DNA of 64,000 bases from PALSA-505 sp036501145 (GTDB lineage: Bacteria; Actinomycetota; Actinomycetes; Streptosporangiales; Streptosporangiaceae). Positions 33,287 through 40,734 of the stretch are shown piece after piece. The stretch spans positions 62,001 through 126,000 of the forward strand of contig DASYAV010000127.1 in assembly GCA_036501145.1 (NCBI GenBank), written 5' to 3'. Position numbers and translations under genes: made by a program. Each line of letters opens with the position of its first letter. Position 1 is the first letter of the stretch. The notes under the pieces are model-generated. The model ran no database searches and was not told the DNA's origin. It worked only from the letters and a program-made list of their open reading frames with translations.

Positions 33287-33940
33287 ATGGTAACCACGCA
33301 GACGGCGAGCACGCCGCGGGCGCGCGGCGTGCCAATGTCGGCCGGTGCCTACCATCAGCTGCGCCAGGACATCGTGCACGGCGTGCTGCGGCCGAACGAG
33401 GTGCTGATCGAGACCGAGCTGTCCGAGCGGCTGGGCGTGTCCAGGACGCCGATCCGCGAGTCGCTGCAGCGGCTGGCCGCCGACGGGCTGATCGTCATGC
33501 GGCGGCGCCGCTGGTACGTCTACGAGCACACGCTGGACGAGATCCGCGAACTGTACGAGGTGCGGGCCGCGCAGGAGGGCTACGCAGCCCTGCTGACCTG
33601 CGAGCGGGCCACCGAGGAGCAGATCGGCGCGATCCAGCAGGCGGCCACCTCGGTGCGCTACGCCGCGGCGGCGGACCGGGTGGCGGCCAACGACGCGTTC
33701 CACGACCTGATCAACGCGGCCTGCGGCAACGCGAGGCTGATCGAGGAGATCGCCAAGACCCGGCTGTTCTACTTCAACCAGCGGCTGGCCCACGCCTACC
33801 AGCCAGAGGACATGAGCCGGTCCACCGCCGAGCATGACGCCATCTCCCGTGCGGTGACCTCACGCGACGGCGAGCAGGCGCAGCGGCTGGTGCACGAGCA
33901 CGTGCGCGAGGCGTACCGGTTCGCCACCTACCTCATGTGA
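33287..33940 (+). CDS. GntR-family (FCD) transcriptional regulator
   Basis: A 217-residue regulator. The winged helix (residues 18-85: YHQLRQDIVHGVLRPNEVLIETELSERLGVSRTPIRESL) is a textbook GntR motif, followed by an all-helical FCD ligand domain with candidate metal/ligand residues D and H in NDAFHDLI and EHDAI. ATG 33287 follows GGAGGG, 23 bp after the TPP enzyme, so both share a transcript. FCD regulators usually respond to organic acids or amino acid-derived metabolites. It is the natural candidate to control both promoters at 31.4 and 29.4 kb. Its 3' end overlaps the convergent glycosidase gene by 13 bp. Confidence 0.9.
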   Translation: MVTTQTASTPRARGVPMSAGAYHQLRQDIVHGVLRPNEVLIETELSERLGVSRTPIRESLQRLAADGLIVMRRRRWYVYEHTLDEIRELYEVRAAQEGYAALLTCERATEEQIGAIQQAATSVRYAAAADRVAANDAFHDLINAACGNARLIEEIAKTRLFYFNQRLAHAYQPEDMSRSTAEHDAISRAVTSRDGEQAQRLVHEHVREAYRFATYLM

Positions 33941-36054
33941 GCGGCGGCCCGGTACAGGTTGAGCTCGTCGATCGACCACCAGCTGCCGGTGCTGGTGGCC
34001 AGCCCGTCGGCCAGCATGGTGTTCACCACGCGGATGTACCGGGCGGTCTGGGCCGGGAAGCTCACCGTCTCCGGGTCGCCGGTGCCGGTGCAGTCGGCCA
34101 CCGTGGTCCAGCTGTGCCCGTCGCTGGACACCTCGAGGTCGTAGCTGCGGGCGTAGTCGCCGGACGACCCCGGCACCTGCATCCGCAGCCCGGTGAAGGT
34201 CTGCGGCGAGCCCAGGTCGGCCTGCCAGTACATGCCGTCGGCCTGCACGGCGTCCGAGCTGAACCGGGTGGACATGCTGCCGTCGATCGCGTTGGCGGCG
34301 GCGTCGCTGCCGCTGGCGGCGGTGTTGCTGCTGGCCGTCCAGCCGGCCCGGTCCAGCGCCGTCCCGCTGGCCGCGGCCCCGCAGCGGGCGCCGAGCGGTG
34401 CGGCTGCCTGCCCCGCCGCGGGGATAGCGGCCTGGCCGGTTGCCTGGCCCGCGCCGGTGTGCCCGGGTGACCAGGTGAAGGTGACGATCGAGTTGCCCGG
34501 CAGCGTGTAGCTGAAGCCCTGCCCGTGCCAGGTCACCTGGAAGCTCTTCGGTGAGCTCTGGTCGTTGAGCACGGCGAGCGCGATGCCGCCGCCGGGGTTG
34601 CGGAAGGCGATGTTGGGCAGGCCGGAGCCTTCCAGATCGGGTGAGCCGATGCGGACCGCGCCGGCCTGGACGAACCTGGCGAACTGAGCCCACACGTAGT
34701 AGTCCTCGTTCAGCGTGAACGTGCCGGTGGAGTTGTCCACCGTGACCATGCCGCGGCAGGTGGTGCAGCCGCCGTTGGCGTTGCCCACGTTCGGCTGGGA
34801 GTTCTGGTCGAGGGCGATGCCCCAGTAGTCCGAGGCCTCCGCCCAGTTCCGCATCGGGCCGATGATGTTGGTGAGCGCCTCCCAGCTGACGTTGCCGGAC
34901 TGGCTGGTCGCCCAGGAGCCGCCGGTGCACTCGGTGAAGAAGATCGGTGTGTGCGGGTAGGCGCGGTGGAAGGTGGACTGCACGTCGTAGGGGTCGTTCA
35001 CCCCGCTGGGGATGCTGTAGCAGTGGTAGCCGATGGCGCTGACGTCCGCACCGCTCGCCGCCATCAGGTTCTGCGGGTACCTGGTCGGCTTCCCGTTGGG
35101 GCCGTACCAGTTGTGGTCGTAGCCGAGGATCAGTGTGTGGCTGTCCCCGGCCGCGTCCAGGGCCGAGCGCAGGTAGGGAGCGAAGCTGGCCTCGCTGGGG
35201 TTGGGCCCGATCGCGTCGAGGTTCATGGTGGCGTAGCCAGAGCTGCAGTTCTGCGGCTCGTTCTGCATCGACACCATGTAGATCGGGATGTGGTAACCCG
35301 CGTAGGCCTGCACGAACTTCGCGTAGTAACTGGCGTAGGCCTGGTAGTCGCCGGGGTTCAGGTAGTCCTGCGTGCCCGAGCAGTCGCCGGTCCAGGTGTC
35401 GCCGTTCTTCATCCAGGCCGGCGCGCTCCACGGCGTCGCATCGAGTTTGAGCCCCGGATGCAGGGCGAGCGCCTGCTGCAGCACCGGGATGATGTAGCCG
35501 GTGTCGTGGGCCACCGAGAAGTTCGCCAGGCCCGGATCGGTCTGGCCCGGCGGCATGTCGTCGTAGGAGTAGTTGGTCAGCGACAGGTCCGAGGCGCCCA
35601 TCGGCAGCCGGACGAACCCGAAGTCGGCCCCGTCCCGGCTGAACAGGTCGCGCATGATCTGCGCCCGCTGGGGTGAGTCGTCGATCAGGTACGCGGACGA
35701 GTCGGTCATCGCCGCCCCGAAGCCCGCGATGGTCTGGTACCGCTGGCCTGGGTTCACCGCGATGGCCGGCGTCTGCGAGGTCTCCGCGCCGAACCTGACG
35801 TCCGGCTCACGGGCCAGCTGCCGGGCGAGCGTGCCGGCCCCGGACGTGGTCGTCGTCCACACCTGCACCGGGCCGGGGCCGGTGGCGCCGGCCCCGGCAC
35901 CGCCCGTGGCGCCGGCGGTGGCACTGGGGGTGGCGCTGGCCGGGCTGGCCGTCAGCGCCGCGGGCGCCGCCAGCGCCACCGTGATCACGACCGCGGCGGA
36001 CGCCGGGCGCCAGCGGCGGCCGGGTCCAGGTGGGATGCGTGCTCCGATGTTCAT
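33928..36054 (-). CDS. Secreted GH30 glycoside hydrolase with CBM32 (F5/8C) domain
   Basis: A 708-residue exoenzyme. Residues 1-42 form a signal peptide (Arg-rich n-region, hydrophobic core, ASA). The GH30 barrel follows, with acid/base Glu266 in MVSMQNEPQN and nucleophile Glu375 in IFFTECTGGSW, and a beta-domain completes it. A Gly/Ala linker leads to a C-terminal F5/8-type carbohydrate-binding module from about residue 565 (SSNTAASGSDAAANAIDGSMSTRF). GH30 members include glucosylceramidases, beta-1,6-glucanases and xylanases. It is divergent from a LacI-family gene and probably repressed by it until a sugar inducer appears. Confidence 0.92.
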   Translation of the reverse strand: MNIGARIPPGPGRRWRPASAAVVITVALAAPAALTASPASATPSATAGATGGAGAGATGPGPVQVWTTTTSGAGTLARQLAREPDVRFGAETSQTPAIAVNPGQRYQTIAGFGAAMTDSSAYLIDDSPQRAQIMRDLFSRDGADFGFVRLPMGASDLSLTNYSYDDMPPGQTDPGLANFSVAHDTGYIIPVLQQALALHPGLKLDATPWSAPAWMKNGDTWTGDCSGTQDYLNPGDYQAYASYYAKFVQAYAGYHIPIYMVSMQNEPQNCSSGYATMNLDAIGPNPSEASFAPYLRSALDAAGDSHTLILGYDHNWYGPNGKPTRYPQNLMAASGADVSAIGYHCYSIPSGVNDPYDVQSTFHRAYPHTPIFFTECTGGSWATSQSGNVSWEALTNIIGPMRNWAEASDYWGIALDQNSQPNVGNANGGCTTCRGMVTVDNSTGTFTLNEDYYVWAQFARFVQAGAVRIGSPDLEGSGLPNIAFRNPGGGIALAVLNDQSSPKSFQVTWHGQGFSYTLPGNSIVTFTWSPGHTGAGQATGQAAIPAAGQAAAPLGARCGAAASGTALDRAGWTASSNTAASGSDAAANAIDGSMSTRFSSDAVQADGMYWQADLGSPQTFTGLRMQVPGSSGDYARSYDLEVSSDGHSWTTVADCTGTGDPETVSFPAQTARYIRVVNTMLADGLATSTGSWWSIDELNLYRAAAHMR

Positions 36055-36095
36055 CGGCCCTCCAGGGGGCAGCGGGGGTTCGGGTCCGATGTAAC

Positions 36096-36115
36096 TTACA
36101 TAGGAAGCTATGTAA
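36096..36115. promoter_or_regulatory. Operator-like inverted repeat in front of GH30 gene
   Basis: TTACATAG-GAAG-CTATGTAA is a perfect 8-bp inverted repeat in the AT-richest part of the glycosidase/LacI gap, about 42 bp before the GH30 start. Its position overlaps the likely GH30 promoter. It lacks the central CG typical of LacI operators, so the binder is uncertain. Confidence 0.6.
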
Positions 36116-36188
36116 ACTCAGCGTCATTCAGTACCGGCATCATGTCAAGAGCCTGTGGGGATATAGGGCGTGACCAGGCGCGGTGTGG

Positions 36189-36210
36189 CCTTGTAACATC
36201 ATGAACAAGG
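36189..36210. promoter_or_regulatory. Second inverted repeat next to lacI-family leader
   Basis: CCTTGT (36189-36194) and ACAAGG (36205-36210) are inverted 6-bp arms separated by 10 bp. The right arm runs into the GGGAGG ribosome site, so a bound repressor or an RNA stem here could limit expression of the leader and regulator. Confidence 0.35.
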
Positions 36211-36220
36211 GAGGCTCACC

Positions 36221-36244
36221 GTGTACCGTCCAGGGCGCCGCTGA
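36221..36244 (+). CDS. Seven-codon leader ORF coupled to LacI-family gene
   Basis: GTG at 36221 lies 7 bases after a strong GGGAGG (36208-36213) and opens a frame of seven codons (VYRPGRR). Its TGA at 36242-36244 overlaps the regulator's ATG at 36244 (TGATG). The regulator itself has no better ribosome site. This looks like a leader peptide that delivers ribosomes to the regulator start by reinitiation. It could be chance, since it is so short. Confidence 0.4.
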   Translation: MYRPGRR

Positions 36245-37284
36245 TGGGGACCATGCCGGAACCCGCTCCCGCGCCGCACCGGGCGACCATCGATGACGTC
36301 GCGTCGGCGGCCGGCGTGTCCACCGCCACCGTCTCCCGGGTGCTCAACGGCAGCGCCAACGTGGCCCCGCAGACCAGGGCCGCGGTGCAGCGGGCCATCG
36401 AGCGGCACGGCCTGACCGCCCGGCCGCGGCGTGCCCGGGCCCGCCCGCTGCCGGGCGTGGTCACCGTCCGCTGCCCGTACGTGCTCGACGACTACTTCGG
36501 CGCGATCCTGTCCGCGGTCGCGCACAGCCTGCGCCAGCGGGGCAAGGTGGCACTGCTGAGCGCCGAGGCGACCGAGGGAAACGAGCCCAGCCTGCCCGAA
36601 CTGCTCCGCCCCGAGCTCACCGACGGCGCCCTGCTCATCCTCCCGCCCGAGCCGGGCGGCGTGCTCGCCGACCTGCACGCCGGCGGCTACCCGTTCGTCG
36701 TGGTGGACCCGCGCACCGCACCGCCCTCAGACATCGCCGCGGTGTCGGCGGCGCACCTGGCCGGCGCGCGGACGGCCACCGAGCATCTGCTGCGGCTCGG
36801 CCACACCCGGATCGCGGCCGTTACCGGCCCGCTCAGCTGGCTGGCCAGCGACGGCCGTCTGCTCGGCTACCGCACCGCCCTCGCCGCCCAGGGCCGTCTC
36901 GCCCCCGACGGCCTGGTCCAGGAGGGCGGCGAACCCACCGTGGCCAACGGCCTGCGCGCGGCCCGGGCCCTGTTCGCAGCGGCCGAACCGCCGACGGCGA
37001 TCGTCGCGTTCAACGACAAGATGGCCATCGGCGCCATGCAGGCGGCCGCGGAGCGCGGCCTGCGGGTGCCGGGCGACGTGTCGGTGGTGGGATTCGACGA
37101 CTCCGAGCTCAGCCGGGTCACCGTCCCCCAGCTGACCACGGTGCGCCAGCCACTGGCCGAGATGGCCCGGATGGGAGTGGAGCTGCTGCTGCGGCTGATC
37201 GACGGCCGGGACATCCACACGCTGCACGTCGAGCTGGCCACCGAGCTCGTCACCCGGGCCTCGACAGGCCCGCCGCCGGGTTAG
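36244..37284 (+). CDS. LacI-family transcriptional regulator
   Basis: A 346-residue repressor. The N-terminal helix-turn-helix and hinge (residues 14-60: ATIDDVASAAGVSTATVSRVLNGSANVAPQTRAAV) are canonical. The periplasmic-binding-protein-like sensor follows, with GHTRIAAVTGP, FNDKMAIGAM and VVGFDDSELSRVTVPQLTTVRQP, typical of sugar-responsive members. It starts either at ATG 36244, coupled to a leader ORF, or at ATG 36253. It is divergent from the secreted GH30 enzyme, which with the intervening inverted repeats makes it the likely local repressor. No sugar transporter lies nearby. Confidence 0.9.
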   Translation: MGTMPEPAPAPHRATIDDVASAAGVSTATVSRVLNGSANVAPQTRAAVQRAIERHGLTARPRRARARPLPGVVTVRCPYVLDDYFGAILSAVAHSLRQRGKVALLSAEATEGNEPSLPELLRPELTDGALLILPPEPGGVLADLHAGGYPFVVVDPRTAPPSDIAAVSAAHLAGARTATEHLLRLGHTRIAAVTGPLSWLASDGRLLGYRTALAAQGRLAPDGLVQEGGEPTVANGLRAARALFAAAEPPTAIVAFNDKMAIGAMQAAAERGLRVPGDVSVVGFDDSELSRVTVPQLTTVRQPLAEMARMGVELLLRLIDGRDIHTLHVELATELVTRASTGPPPG

Positions 37285-37295
37285 GCCCGGCCGGG

Positions 37296-37601
37296 TCAGT
37301 CGCCGCGGCGCGGCGGGGGCGGCTGGAGGTCGCTGTCGTTCCCGCCCTCGGCGATCACGGCGGTCACCAGCTCGCGCAGCGGGCCCTGCAGATCCTGCTC
37401 GGAGATGTCGGCGGCCTTGCCATCGGCGTCAACGTGGTAAACCGGCTCGCCTGGGTGCGGCCGGTACGGCGGGGGGGCGTCCAGGTGGGCGTCCGCAGTC
37501 AGGTGGTCCCAGCGGGCGGCGTCCTCCCGGGACGCGGTGTCCACCGTGCGGTTCAGTACCGCGCCGTCCCCGCCCACCCTGGTGACGGCAATGATCGTCA
37601 T
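37296..37601 (-). CDS. Small protein resembling emfourin protease inhibitors
   Basis: A 101-residue soluble protein: MTIIAVTRVGGDGAVLNRTVD at the N-terminus, a central WDHLTADAHLDAPPPYRPHPGEPVYHVDADG, and C-terminal LQGPLRELVTAVIAEGG. The pattern 'hydrophobic-R-x-G-G ... polar loop ... Y-x-V-x-x-D-G ... L-R-x-L-V' recalls the protealysin-inhibitor (emfourin) family, which blocks thermolysin-like M4 peptidases. The usual partner, an M4 protease gene, is absent here. ATG 37601 begins exactly at the family start. Assignment is from memory of the pattern and is moderate. Confidence 0.6.
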   Translation of the reverse strand: MTIIAVTRVGGDGAVLNRTVDTASREDAARWDHLTADAHLDAPPPYRPHPGEPVYHVDADGKAADISEQDLQGPLRELVTAVIAEGGNDSDLQPPPPRRGD

Positions 37602-37673
37602 TCGCGGATTGTGCCCAGCCAGCGGGCAGATCAACCCCGCCGGTGCCGGCCGGCCGCGCCGGTGCCAGCGGGT

Positions 37674-38924
37674 TCAGCCGCGGGCCGGTGGACAGGGGGT
37701 GCGCAGCCGGATCGTCACGTCCATCGCCCGCAGGCTGTCCAGCAGCTCGCCGGGGTACTCGGTGGCGATGTCGGTGAGCACGTAGCCGAGGTCGTCGCGG
37801 GTGCCGAGCAGCTGGCCGGAGATGTTGCTGTGCTCGGCCAGCAGCTGGTTGATGGTGGCGAGCACGCCGGGCACGTTGCGGTGCAGGTGAACCAGCCGGT
37901 AGGCGCCGGGAGTGCGCGGCAGCGCGACGCCGGGCAGGTTGACGCTGAGCGAAGTGGACCCGGACGTGACGTAGTCGTGCAGCTTCCCGGTGACGAACCG
38001 CGCGATGTCCTGCTGGGCCTCCTCGGTGGACCCGCCGACGTGCGGGGTGAGGATGACGTTGGGCAGGCCGCGCAGCTCGGAGCTGAACTCATCGCCCCTG
38101 GCGCGCGGCTCACTGGGGAACACGTCGACGGCGGCGCCGGCCAAGTGCCCGGACTCGATGTGCCGCCGCAGCGCGGCGTGGTCGACGACGAACCCGCGGG
38201 ACAGGTTGAGGAACAGGCTGCCGGGCTTCATCGCCGCGAACTCGGCCTCGCCGAACATCCCGCTGTTGCCCGGGCGGCCGTCCACGTGCAGCGTGACCAC
38301 GTCGCTGACCGCGAGCAGCTCCTCCAGCGTGCCGCAGCGCCTGGCGTTGCCCAGCGCCAGCTTGTCCGCGGTGTCGTAGAAGAACACGGTCATGCCGAGC
38401 GCCTCGGCCAGCACCGACAGCTGGCCGCCGATGTTGCCGAACCCGACGATGCCCAGCCGCCTGCCACGCACCTCGTGGCTGCCGGTCGCCGACTTGTCCC
38501 AGGTGCCCAGGTGCATCTGCGCGTTCTTGTCGGTGAGCCGCCGGGTCATCGCGATGATCTCGGCCAGCGCCAGCTCGACCACGCTGCGGGTGTTGGAGAA
38601 CGGGGCGTTGAACACCGCGATGCCGCGCCGCGACGCGGCCGGCAGGTCGATCTGGTTGGTGCCGATACAGAACGCCCCCACGGCCAGCAGGCCTGGCGCG
38701 GCGGCGAGCACCCGCTCGGTGACCTGCGTGCCCGACCGGATGCCGAGCACCTGCACGCCGTCCAGCGCGGCGATCAGCTCGTCCTCGCCGAGGGCCCGGG
38801 CCATCGTCTCCACCTGGTAGCCGTCCTTGACCAGGCGCGCGCTCGCGTCGGGGTGAATGTTCTCCAGCAGCAGGACACGGATCTGCCCAGCGGAGCGATC
38901 CAGGGTCAACACCTCTCCCGTCAC
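37674..38924 (-). CDS. serA: D-3-phosphoglycerate dehydrogenase (E. coli SerA type)
   Basis: A 416-residue enzyme oxidising 3-phosphoglycerate in the first step of serine synthesis. It tracks the short, ACT-only SerA type closely: FCIGTNQIDLPAASRRGIAVFNAPFSNTRSVVELALAE, NAD motif IVGFGNIGGQL, LNLSRGFVVD (Arg), HLAGAAVDVFPSEP (Glu), LTPHVGGSTEEAQ (His), then an ACT domain from about residue 345. That domain usually mediates serine feedback. Start is uncertain: GTG 38924 gives the expected N-terminal length, but GTG 38912 or TTG 38909 sit beside GGGAGAGG. The glycine hinge and ACT ending in RLRTPCPPARG are complete. It stands alone. Confidence 0.9.
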   Translation of the reverse strand: MTGEVLTLDRSAGQIRVLLLENIHPDASARLVKDGYQVETMARALGEDELIAALDGVQVLGIRSGTQVTERVLAAAPGLLAVGAFCIGTNQIDLPAASRRGIAVFNAPFSNTRSVVELALAEIIAMTRRLTDKNAQMHLGTWDKSATGSHEVRGRRLGIVGFGNIGGQLSVLAEALGMTVFFYDTADKLALGNARRCGTLEELLAVSDVVTLHVDGRPGNSGMFGEAEFAAMKPGSLFLNLSRGFVVDHAALRRHIESGHLAGAAVDVFPSEPRARGDEFSSELRGLPNVILTPHVGGSTEEAQQDIARFVTGKLHDYVTSGSTSLSVNLPGVALPRTPGAYRLVHLHRNVPGVLATINQLLAEHSNISGQLLGTRDDLGYVLTDIATEYPGELLDSLRAMDVTIRLRTPCPPARG

Positions 38925-38987
38925 TTTCCGGGCGCGGCCGCCTGCCGCCCGCGTCTTCCAGCCTATCCTCGGCATCAGCCGCCTCAT

Positions 38988-39013
38988 CACCGTCAGGCCG
39001 CACCGTCAGGCCG
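38988..39013. repeat. 13-bp tandem duplication upstream of tandem-GNAT gene
   Basis: CACCGTCAGGCCG occurs twice in a row (38988-39000 and 39001-39013), immediately before the AAGGGAGGG ribosome site. It lies between divergent serA and GNAT genes and may be slippage without function. Confidence 0.6.
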
Positions 39014-39031
39014 CAAGGGAGGGACGTGCGC

Positions 39032-39964
39032 ATGCCCCGGATGGGTGCCTACCGGCCAGCCGACCGCGATGCCGTCATCGCACTGTGGTCACGGGTCTTC
39101 CCCGCCGACCCGGTGCCGGCCGAGCGGTTCGACGCGCTGCTCGCCGCGGCCGGGCCGGACGCGCTGACGCTGGCCTGGGAGGACGCCGAACCGGCCGGCT
39201 TCGTGCTGGCCCAGGCCGAACGCCCGCCGGGCGCACTGCCCGGGGTCGCGGGCGGCCCAGCCGGGGCCTCCGGCAGCCCGGCGCGGGGGTGGCTCACCGC
39301 GTTCGGCGTCCGCGACGGCAGCAGACGGCGGGGCCTGGGCCGGGCGCTGATCGACGCCGCGGTCGCGCGGCTGCGGGCGGCCGGCTGCGCCACGGTGCGC
39401 ACCGGCGGCCCCGGCGAGGCCTACCTGGTGCCGGGCGTCGACACCGCCGCCTACCCGGCCGCGGCCCCGCTGCTCGGCGCGGCCGGGTTCCGCCCGGCGG
39501 GCACCGTCCACGGCATGGCCCGCGGCCTGTCCGCGCCGCTGCCGCCCGCTGATCCGCCGGCCGGCGTGCGGTACCGGGCCCCGGCACCGGGCGAACTGCC
39601 CGCGCTGGCCGCCATGGTGGCCGCCGCGCTCTCGCCGAGCTGGGCCTCGGTCGTCCGCGCCGCGCCGCCCGAACTGCTCCTGGTGGCCTACGCCGGCCGC
39701 CAGCCGGTCGGCTTCGCCGGCAGCGACCTGTACGCCGGCTGCCCGGGCCGGTTCGGCCCGATCGGGGTGTCCGGCGACTGGCGGGGCAGCGGCATCGGCC
39801 GCGGCCTGCTGGACCGGACGCTGACGGCGATGCGGGACAGGGGGCACCGCCGCGCCTGGTTCCTGTGGGCCCCGGACAGCCCGGCGGGACAGGCGATGTA
39901 CCGCTCGGCCGGGTTCGCCACCGACCGGTCGTTCCAGCTGCTCGACCTGGATCTGCACGGCTGA
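39032..39964 (+). CDS. Tandem GNAT acetyltransferase
   Basis: A 310-residue protein with two GNAT folds. The N-terminal one (residues 5-165) contains LTAFGVRDGSRRRGLGRALID; the C-terminal one (175-310) contains IGVSGDWRGSGIGRGLLDRTL, each with the R/G-x-G-x-G acetyl-CoA loop. Such double GNATs include mycothiol synthase-like and antibiotic-modifying enzymes, but the MshD hallmark residues are not evident. Two starts exist: GTG 39026 is too close to AAGGGAGGG, so ATG 39032 (8 bases away) is chosen. It is divergent from serA. The substrate is unknown. Confidence 0.85.
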   Translation: MPRMGAYRPADRDAVIALWSRVFPADPVPAERFDALLAAAGPDALTLAWEDAEPAGFVLAQAERPPGALPGVAGGPAGASGSPARGWLTAFGVRDGSRRRGLGRALIDAAVARLRAAGCATVRTGGPGEAYLVPGVDTAAYPAAAPLLGAAGFRPAGTVHGMARGLSAPLPPADPPAGVRYRAPAPGELPALAAMVAAALSPSWASVVRAAPPELLLVAYAGRQPVGFAGSDLYAGCPGRFGPIGVSGDWRGSGIGRGLLDRTLTAMRDRGHRRAWFLWAPDSPAGQAMYRSAGFATDRSFQLLDLDLHG

Positions 39965-40001
39965 ACACCCACCTCGCGGACAGCCGTTCATTCCATTCCT
40001 G

Positions 40002-40031
40002 ACGTCACTGTGCTGTCCCAACGTCACTGTG
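40002..40031. repeat. Direct repeat ACGTCACTGTG in intergenic region
   Basis: ACGTCACTGTG at 40002-40012 recurs at 40021-40031, a 19-bp period or about two helix turns, 80 bp upstream of the truncated permease start. Helically phased direct repeats suit an activator or response regulator; no binder is known. Confidence 0.5.
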
Positions 40032-40111
40032 GCATCAAATCCCTCTGGAGTAACAGGGCACTGTCCCCTAGAGTGCCGGATGCCTCACCCCGCCACCCCC
40101 AGGAGGCCGCC

Positions 40112-40722
40112 GTGACCACAGCACCCGACCCCGCCGGGCCGCCGCCGACGCCCACCGCGGAGCTGCCATCGTCAACTCGCTGCTGTCGGTCTCGGTGGCC
40201 AGCTCCACCTCTTCCACCAGGGTCATCTACGCGATGGGCCGGACCGGCGCGCTGCCGGCCTGGTTCGCCCGGATCGACCCGCGGTACGGCACCCCACGCA
40301 ACGCGATCATCGTGCAGACGCTGCTCACCGTGGCACTGGGCTACGGGCTCGGCTTCGCGATCGGCCCGTTCAACGAGTTCCTGATGATCGGCATCGCGAT
40401 CACCGTGGCGCTGTCGCTGCTGTACGTGCTGGCCGCGCTGGGCGTGGTGCGGTTCTACCGGACCGAGCAGCGGCCCCGGTTCAACCCGGTGCTGCACCTG
40501 ATCGTGCCGCTGCTGGCGGTGGCCGCCGTGCTGCTGGTGCTCTACCACAACGTGGTGCCGGTGCCGCCGTACCCGCTGAACATCTCGCTTCCGCTGGCCG
40601 GCGGCTGGGTGCTGGCCGGCATCGTGGTCAGCGTGGTGCTGAGCATCACCGGCCGGACCGGCTGGCTGGACAGCTCGGCCCGCGTCTACGCCGAGCGCAC
40701 GGAGGTGACCCAGGACATGTGA
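40112..40722 (+). pseudogene. Internally deleted APC amino acid permease
   Basis: The last 190 or so residues (AAIVNSLLSVSVASSTSSTRVIYAMGRTGALPAWFARID onward, to VTQDM) are the C-terminal four or so membrane segments of an APC permease. Just upstream, GTG 40112 opens a typical short permease N-terminus (VTTAPDPAGPPPTPTAE) but in another frame, and the two meet near 40160. About 300 middle residues are missing, so a large internal deletion with frame change is the best reading. An ATG-type internal start at 40195 would give 175 residues, unlikely to transport. It is unrelated in detail to the intact permease at 24915. Confidence 0.75.
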
Positions 40723-40734
40723 GAATGCCCAACT

